Positions 59,550 through 64,000 of a DNA stretch of 64,000 nucleotides are shown piece after piece. A program made the translations under genes and the position numbers. This DNA comes from UTCFX2 sp002050125 (lineage in GTDB: Bacteria; Chloroflexota; Anaerolineae; Anaerolineales; UBA4823), in contig JAOSJQ010000001.1 of NCBI GenBank assembly GCA_027494035.1, positions 124,001 to 188,000 of the forward strand. The letters run 5' to 3'. The notes under the pieces were generated by a model. The model did not search any database. It saw only the letters and a list, made by a program, of their open reading frames with translations, and was not told where the DNA came from. Within the stretch, counting starts at the first letter, position 1, and the number at the start of each line of letters is the position of its first letter.

Positions 59550-60250
59550 ATCCCTAGCAGGTCGTCCTGAACTTGAAATGCGAAACCGAGCAGTTCGCCG
59601 AACCGGCGGTAGGCGTCGACCCTGGCAGGCGGAGCCTGGGCGGCGATCGCCCCGATTTGGGTCGAAGCCGAAAGCAGCGCAGCCGTCTTGCCCGCGACCA
59701 TGGGCCAGTAATCCTTGACCCCGAGGTCCGGCTGCTGCTCATAGTACAGATCCAGAAATTGCCCCTGGGTCAGGTGCAGGCAGGTTTGTTGCAGAACCCG
59801 GCTGGCTGCCAGCCCAGCCTCTTTTGAAACGATCTCGCCTAAATCGAGCACTGTCAGTTGCGCCAGCGCGAACAACGCATCGCCGGCGTTGATTGCCTGA
59901 GCCACCCCCCAGATCGTCCAGACGGTGGGTCTGCCGCGGCGCGTGGGGCTCTCATCCTGGATGTCATCGTGCAGCAGCGAAAAATTATGCACCAGCTCGA
60001 CCGCCGCCGCCCCTGAAAGCGCCCGCTCCCACTCTCCACCCGCCGCCATGGTGCAAAGCAACGTCAACAGCGGTCGAATCCGCTTCCCGCGCGCCTCGAC
60101 GCCAGCCGCCTCAGCCTCCCAGCCCATGTGGTACGCCAGCATTCGCTGCATTTCAAACAGGTGTGGCGCGTGAGCTTGAGCGATCGTCTGCTGAAGCTCC
60201 CTCTCAATGACCGGCAGCATAAGATCAGACACTCGTTTCAAAGCGCTCAT
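59531..60250 (-). CDS. Polyprenyl synthetase (trans-prenyltransferase), main part (frame-broken)
   Basis: Isoprenyl diphosphate synthase making geranylgeranyl- or longer diphosphates from IPP and allylic substrates. The first Asp-rich motif is D95-D96-x2-D99 in 'LLHDDIQDE' followed by 'RRGRPTVW', and the second is at about 228 in 'FQVQDDLLG'. The frame breaks at 59543-59547, directly after that motif. The product length cannot be fixed from the residues before the first motif. It follows type 2 IPP isomerase by about 60 bases, so the two form an isoprenoid operon. Confidence 0.9.
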   Translation of the reverse strand: MSALKRVSDLMLPVIERELQQTIAQAHAPHLFEMQRMLAYHMGWEAEAAGVEARGKRIRPLLTLLCTMAAGGEWERALSGAAAVELVHNFSLLHDDIQDESPTRRGRPTVWTIWGVAQAINAGDALFALAQLTVLDLGEIVSKEAGLAASRVLQQTCLHLTQGQFLDLYYEQQPDLGVKDYWPMVAGKTAALLSASTQIGAIAAQAPPARVDAYRRFGELLGFAFQVQDDLLGIWGTQP

Positions 60251-60308
60251 TGCTTACTCCAGAGACAACTTGTGATGGGGTCTTTAGCTCTTAGGCTGAT
60301 CTGCTTCT

Positions 60309-61337
60309 TCAGTCTCGAATTAGGGTAAGCTGCTGCAGGGAGTTCAAGTCGCCTGCGCCAGCCACAAACATACAGACCTGGATTTCCCAGCGCAATTCTT
60401 GAATGGTCTGGATGGTATCTTCCACAGATACTGCTGCCGCTTTTAGAAACGGGCTTGCCATCCCGCCCAGCCGCGCGCCGAGCGCGATGCACTTGGCAAC
60501 GTCCACCCCGCTGCGCAAACCGCCGGAAGCGATCACCGTCATTTGCGGGGCTGCTCGCCTGACCTCCAGAATCGCCTCGCTGGTCGGGATGCCCCAATTC
60601 ACGAAAGCCGCCGCCAGGCGTTTCTGGCTGTCGGTTTTCGCCCGGTGCAGCTCCACCTGCGACCAGGAGGTGCCGCCGGCGCCGGCTACATCGATCGCTG
60701 CGACGCCGGCGTCCGCCAGCAAGCGGACATCCGCTTCGGAGAAGCCCCAACCCACCTCTTTGGCAATGACCGGCACCGTCAGGTCCCGGCAGACCTGTTC
60801 GATGCGCTGCGTCAGCCCCGCAAAGCGCGTATCGCCTTCCGGCTGAACGGCTTCCTGCAAGGCGTTCAAGTGCAAGATCAATGCGTCGGCTTCGATCATT
60901 TCGATTGCCCGGCGGCATTCGTCCACCCCGTAGCCATAATTGAGCTGAACGGCGCCCAGGTTGGCAAACAACAATACGTCCGGCGCCTCGCGGCGGACCT
61001 GGAAGGTTCCCGCAAGTTCCGGATGTTCTATCGCCGCCCGCTGGGATCCCACCCCCATTGCGACGCCGGTTTGCTGGGCTGCCTGCGCCAAGCGCCGGTT
61101 AATCGCAGCCGCCTCTTCCGTTCCGCCGGTCATGGATGAGATCAAAATTGGCGCGGCGAGCTTTCGCCCGAAGAGCTCCTGGCTCAGGTTCACCGCCTCC
61201 AGGTCCAGCTCAGGCAAAGCCCGATGCTGAAAGCGATAGCGTTCCAAACCCGTTGTGAGACCAGAGCGGACGTCTTCCTCGAGGTTGATTCGAATATGAT
61301 CTGATTTTCGCGCCCCAATCGGCGTAACTTCTGGCAT
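60309..61337 (-). CDS. fni: Isopentenyl-diphosphate delta-isomerase, type 2
   Basis: FMN-dependent type 2 IPP isomerase, 342 aa, interconverting IPP and DMAPP. The FMN barrel has 'ISSMTGGTEEAAAINRRLA', 'GVAMGVGSQRAAIEHPELAGTFQV', 'LHLNALQEAVQPEGDTRF' (with the substrate-binding Gln/Asn and Glu), 'VIAKEVGWGFS' and 'VIASGGLRSGVDVAKCIALGA'. An N-terminal 'RKSDHIRI' is typical. It supplies DMAPP for the prenyl synthase that follows on the same strand. No type 1 isomerase is seen in the window. Confidence 0.95.
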   Translation of the reverse strand: MPEVTPIGARKSDHIRINLEEDVRSGLTTGLERYRFQHRALPELDLEAVNLSQELFGRKLAAPILISSMTGGTEEAAAINRRLAQAAQQTGVAMGVGSQRAAIEHPELAGTFQVRREAPDVLLFANLGAVQLNYGYGVDECRRAIEMIEADALILHLNALQEAVQPEGDTRFAGLTQRIEQVCRDLTVPVIAKEVGWGFSEADVRLLADAGVAAIDVAGAGGTSWSQVELHRAKTDSQKRLAAAFVNWGIPTSEAILEVRRAAPQMTVIASGGLRSGVDVAKCIALGARLGGMASPFLKAAAVSVEDTIQTIQELRWEIQVCMFVAGAGDLNSLQQLTLIRD

Positions 61338-61462
61338 GGATGAGTGTTCCTTATTGAGAAGTTATCTTACCAGCCGGATTATGCCCTGTCAACGGTCGCT
61401 GTCGCGCTGCCTTTCTAGCAGCGGTGTCAAAAAAAAAACCGGCAAAGGCGGCTGAAACAGGC

Positions 61463-61490
61463 TTGACAGATCAGCCCCCAAGATTACAAT
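61463..61490 (+). promoter_or_regulatory. Sigma70-type promoter for acpP
   Basis: Perfect TTGACA and TACAAT separated by 16 bases. The -10 ends 40 bases before the acpP ATG, and AAGGAGG lies in the short leader. This is the best promoter in the window. Confidence 0.8.
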
Positions 61491-61530
61491 TGGGCTGGTC
61501 GGAAATTAATATTCTTAAGGAGGATATTTC

Positions 61531-61767
61531 ATGGCAGACACTTATGGCGAGATCAAAGAAGTCATCGTCGAACTGCTCAACGTAGATGAGAGTAAAGTAA
61601 CACCGGAAGCGCGTTTTCGCGAAGACCTTGAAGCGGACTCATTGGACCTGGTCGAGCTGATCATGGCATTCGAGGATAAATTCGGCGGTGAGATTTCCGA
61701 CGAAGACGCACAGAAAATCACGACCGTGGGTGAGGCGGTTAGCTACATCGACTCACACATGAAGTAA
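61531..61767 (+). CDS. acpP: Acyl carrier protein
   Basis: Acyl carrier protein, 78 aa, the fatty-acid-synthesis carrier. Phosphopantetheine attaches to S37 in the conserved D-S-L-D-L-V-E-L motif. The four-helix layout and acidic composition are standard ('EEVIVELLNVDESKVTPEARFREDL'-type first half, 'FGGEISDEDAQKITTVGEAVSYI' second half). It has its own strong promoter and terminator and stands alone, convergent with sucD, with no fab genes adjacent. Confidence 0.96.
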   Translation: MADTYGEIKEVIVELLNVDESKVTPEARFREDLEADSLDLVELIMAFEDKFGGEISDEDAQKITTVGEAVSYIDSHMK

Positions 61768-61801
61768 TTCACCTTTTTAAATCAGCCAAACTCGAGATAA
61801 A

Positions 61802-61845
61802 AAGGGTTGTTGTGCGGTTATGACCACACAACAACCCTTATCTTG
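61802..61845. terminator. Terminator between acpP and sucD
   Basis: Thirteen-base stem (aagggttgttgtg / cacaacaaccctt) with extra inner pairs. On the plus strand a T run follows shortly, and the stem edges are A/T-rich on both sides, so it can serve both convergent genes. Confidence 0.75.
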
Positions 61846-61870
61846 TTTTTTTAATTCTGCCTGGATTTGC

Positions 61871-62740
61871 CTAACAGCACTTGAGCAGTTCAGGGATCTC
61901 CTCCGGATGGCGAGCCACTTCGACCCCGGCGTTGCGCAGCGCCTTGACTTTTTCCTCGGCAGTGCCCGCGCCTCCTTCGATGATCGCGCCGGCGTGACCC
62001 ATGCGTTTGCCGGGCGGGGCGGTCTGCCCGGCGATGAAGCTGACGACCGGTTTGGTCAGGCGATCCAGAATGTATTCGGCGGCGCGCTCCTCGTCGGTCC
62101 CGCCGATTTCGCCGATCATCACGATCTTCTCTGTCTGCGAATCTTCTTCAAACATCTGCAGGCAATCGATGAAATTCGTCCCATTGACCGGATCGCCGCC
62201 GATGCCGACGCAGGTGCTGACCCCCATATTGACCAGCATGAGCGCATACAGCACCTCGTAGGTCAGCGTTCCCGAGCGGGACACCACACCGACATTTCCC
62301 GGAATCGCAATGTTGCCCGGGATAATCCCCACTTTGCTCTCACCAGGCGTTAGCAAACCCGGGCAGTTCGGACCTACCAGCCGCACCAGCCTCTGGTCCA
62401 GATATTCGCGCACGCGCATCATATCCTGCACCGGGATGCCTTCCGTGATGCACACCACTAGTTCCAGACCGGCGTCGGCAGCTTCATAAATCGCATCCGG
62501 GGCGAAGCGAGCTGGCACGAAGATCACGCTCGTGTTAGCGCCGGTCGCATCGACTGCCATTTTGACCGAATCAAACACTGGGATTTTATCGTTCAACACC
62601 CACTCCCCGCCCTTGCCGGGGGTGACGCCGGCGACGACGTTCGTGCCAAACGCTAACATCTGCTCAGTATGAAACAAACCCTCGTTACCGGTGATGCCCT
62701 GAACGAGCAAACGGGTGTGTTTATTAATCAAAATGCTCAT
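61871..62740 (-). CDS. sucD: Succinyl-CoA synthetase alpha subunit
   Basis: Alpha subunit of succinyl-CoA ligase, 289 aa, linking succinyl-CoA cleavage to NTP formation. CoA-binding Rossmann part: 'VQGITGNEGLFHTEQMLAFGTNVVAGVTPGKGG', 'CITEGIPVQDMMRV', 'LVGPNCPGLLTPGE'. The phosphorylated His is H249 in 'GKRMGHAGAI'. It lies four bases after sucC on the same strand, as one operon. Together they complete a TCA step near the citrate synthase and malate dehydrogenase genes of this window. Confidence 0.96.
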   Translation of the reverse strand: MSILINKHTRLLVQGITGNEGLFHTEQMLAFGTNVVAGVTPGKGGEWVLNDKIPVFDSVKMAVDATGANTSVIFVPARFAPDAIYEAADAGLELVVCITEGIPVQDMMRVREYLDQRLVRLVGPNCPGLLTPGESKVGIIPGNIAIPGNVGVVSRSGTLTYEVLYALMLVNMGVSTCVGIGGDPVNGTNFIDCLQMFEEDSQTEKIVMIGEIGGTDEERAAEYILDRLTKPVVSFIAGQTAPPGKRMGHAGAIIEGGAGTAEEKVKALRNAGVEVARHPEEIPELLKCC

Positions 62741-62744
62741 CGGT

Positions 62745-63899
62745 TCAGCCTCCCGAAGCCGTCGGCGCGTCCATTGCGACTGCGACCGCCTTTTGCGCCG
62801 CGTCGACCAGCGTCTCGGCAGTGATCATATGCGCATCCGCCAGGATCTGGCGGCCTTCCTCGGCGTGCGTCCCCACCAGGCGAATGACCATTGGCACTTG
62901 CGTGTCGACTTCTTTCAGCGCTGTGAGGATGCCGCGCGCCACTTCGTCACCGCGCGTGATCCCCCCGAAGATATTGAACAGCACAGCTTTCACGTTCGGG
63001 TCTGCCAGGATGATGCGCAGCGCTGCAGCCACTTTTTCCGCGCTGGCGCCGCCACCGATGTCCAGGAAATTTGCCGGTGCGCCTCCGAACAGCTTAATGA
63101 TGTCCATGCTGGTCATCGCTAACCCAGCCCCATTCACCATGCAGCCGATGTTTCCATCCAGTTTGATGAATGAGAGACCGTAGCGCCGGGCTTCGATCTC
63201 TGATGGCGCTTCGGCATCCAGGTCACGCATCTCGAAGAGCGCCTGCTGGCGGAATTGGGCGTTGTCGTCGATCAGCATCTTGCCATCCACCGCCAGAAGC
63301 TGGTTCTCGGAGGTGATCACGAGCGGGTTGATCTCCGCCAGGGTTGCGTCGCAATCCATGTACGCCTGCCACAGACCGCGGGCGATCTGACCGAAAAGCC
63401 GCCAGTGCTCGCGCGGCAGGTCAATCCCGGCGGCAATGTCGCGCGCCTGGTAGTCGCGCAGACCGAGCAGCGGGTCGACGTGGACGCGGATGATCTTTTC
63501 GGGGGTCAGGCGCGCCACTTCTTCAATCTCGACCCCGCCGGCGGCGGAAGCCATCATCACCGGACGGCGGGCGGTCCGATCGTTGGTGATCCCCAGATAG
63601 ATCTCGGTCTCGATGTTGGCAGCTTCGTCCACCAGCACCTTGCGCACTGGCAGCCCTTTGATTTCCATCGCCAGGATCTGCCCCGCCAACTCGCCGGCTT
63701 CGTCGGGGCTTTTAGCCAGCCGGATACCGCCGGCTTTGCCGCGCCCGCCCACCAGCACCTGCGATTTAATTACAACGCGGCTACCCAACTCTTTTGCGAT
63801 TTGTTTCGCTTCGTCTGCGGTAGCCGCCACCCGTCCCTTCGGGATCGGGATGCCATACCTGGCAAAGATTTGTTTTGACTGATACTCATGCAGCTTCAT
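62745..63899 (-). CDS. sucC: Succinyl-CoA synthetase beta subunit
   Basis: Beta subunit, 384 aa, with the ATP-grasp domain ('MKLHEYQSKQIFARYGIPIPKG', 'VVIKSQVLVGGRGKAGGIRLA') and the C-terminal ligase domain ('INPLVITSENQLLAVDGKM', 'VNGAGLAMTSMDIIKLFGGAPANFLDIGGGAS', 'NIFGGITRGDEVARG'). It binds the nucleotide and succinate. GAGGAGAGACGG precedes the ATG as a good ribosome site. It is followed by sucD. The 100 bases left to the window end hold no visible gene. Confidence 0.96.
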   Translation of the reverse strand: MKLHEYQSKQIFARYGIPIPKGRVAATADEAKQIAKELGSRVVIKSQVLVGGRGKAGGIRLAKSPDEAGELAGQILAMEIKGLPVRKVLVDEAANIETEIYLGITNDRTARRPVMMASAAGGVEIEEVARLTPEKIIRVHVDPLLGLRDYQARDIAAGIDLPREHWRLFGQIARGLWQAYMDCDATLAEINPLVITSENQLLAVDGKMLIDDNAQFRQQALFEMRDLDAEAPSEIEARRYGLSFIKLDGNIGCMVNGAGLAMTSMDIIKLFGGAPANFLDIGGGASAEKVAAALRIILADPNVKAVLFNIFGGITRGDEVARGILTALKEVDTQVPMVIRLVGTHAEEGRQILADAHMITAETLVDAAQKAVAVAMDAPTASGG

Positions 63900-64000
63900 G
63901 CAAGCCGTCTCTCCTCGTCTTCAGCTTCAGGTTTCATCGCTTAAACACATTCTTTAGAAGGACAAAACTGGGTATCAAATCGATCAGAAGATCAATTTTC

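Noticed and set aside
1..64000. CRISPR arrays, insertion sequences, prophage or integrase genes
   Set aside because: No regularly spaced repeats, no transposase, integrase or phage structural motifs were seen in the translated frames.

Overview
The window looks like chromosomal core DNA of a member of the Chloroflexota, most likely class Anaerolineae. This placement is an inference from gene content: a monoderm-style envelope set (a sortase with its own substrate, LysM proteins, lipoprotein propellers), a short IF-2 next to NusA, YlxR and RbfA, a compact glycogen operon, and several lineage-typical multidomain proteins. DNA is moderately GC-rich throughout. I found no rRNA, tRNA, CRISPR array, insertion sequence or prophage gene.

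Layout. 1-2548 (+): end of an NDUFA9-like epimerase, a COG3375 acetyltransferase and a MenC/N-acylamino-acid racemase enzyme, tightly coupled. 2579-8209 (-): glycogen operon glgA, an AHSA1-PDZ-DinB fusion, glgC and malQ. 8334-13323: a GH57 enzyme (+) convergent with a 1179-residue GH13-type protein (-), which extends the alpha-glucan theme. 13627-23609: a sulfurtransferase, then an envelope and signalling block. The block holds a sortase, a PPNTG-tailed secreted protein, a CRP-like/TM/TPR protein, a lipoprotein propeller, and two tandem paralogues that join an ECF-sigma-like head through a membrane helix to an outer LolA/RseB-like sheet and a TolB-like propeller. 23776-27123: pyruvate dehydrogenase E1 alpha, E1 beta and E2. 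27235-30418: an unknown protein, an MFS transporter and a site-2 protease. 30516-32310 (-): a TrpB-like synthase preceded by a tryptophan T-box riboswitch. 32376-41392 (-): folA, thyA, ribF, truB, nrnA, rbfA, infB, ylxR, nusA. 41576-44741 (-): an acetyltransferase and a DHH-CBS-poly(A)-polymerase-like tRNA nucleotidyltransferase. 44860-51426 (+): mazG-like, LOG-like, proS, a HEAT protein, rpsO, pnp and a CBS protein. 51496-56547 (+): pckA, trxB, mdh and citrate synthase. 56636-61337: a LysM protein, hemW, a prenyl synthase and type 2 IPP isomerase. 61531-63899: acpP, then sucD and sucC (-).

The genes together describe glycogen and alpha-glucan storage, pyruvate oxidation into a TCA segment (PDH, citrate synthase, MDH, succinyl-CoA synthetase, PEPCK), folate/thymidylate and flavin synthesis, translation and RNA maturation, and isoprenoid synthesis.

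The sequence carries several single-base frame breaks. Most lie in homopolymer runs inside genes that are otherwise intact and conserved (pnp, pckA, the tRNA nucleotidyltransferase, the prenyl synthase, the LOG-like gene). They look like sequencing or assembly errors rather than pseudogenes. The most novel content is the tandem pair of membrane-anchored sigma-like proteins at 18884-23609. The T-box-controlled TrpB2 and the sortase/substrate pair come next.
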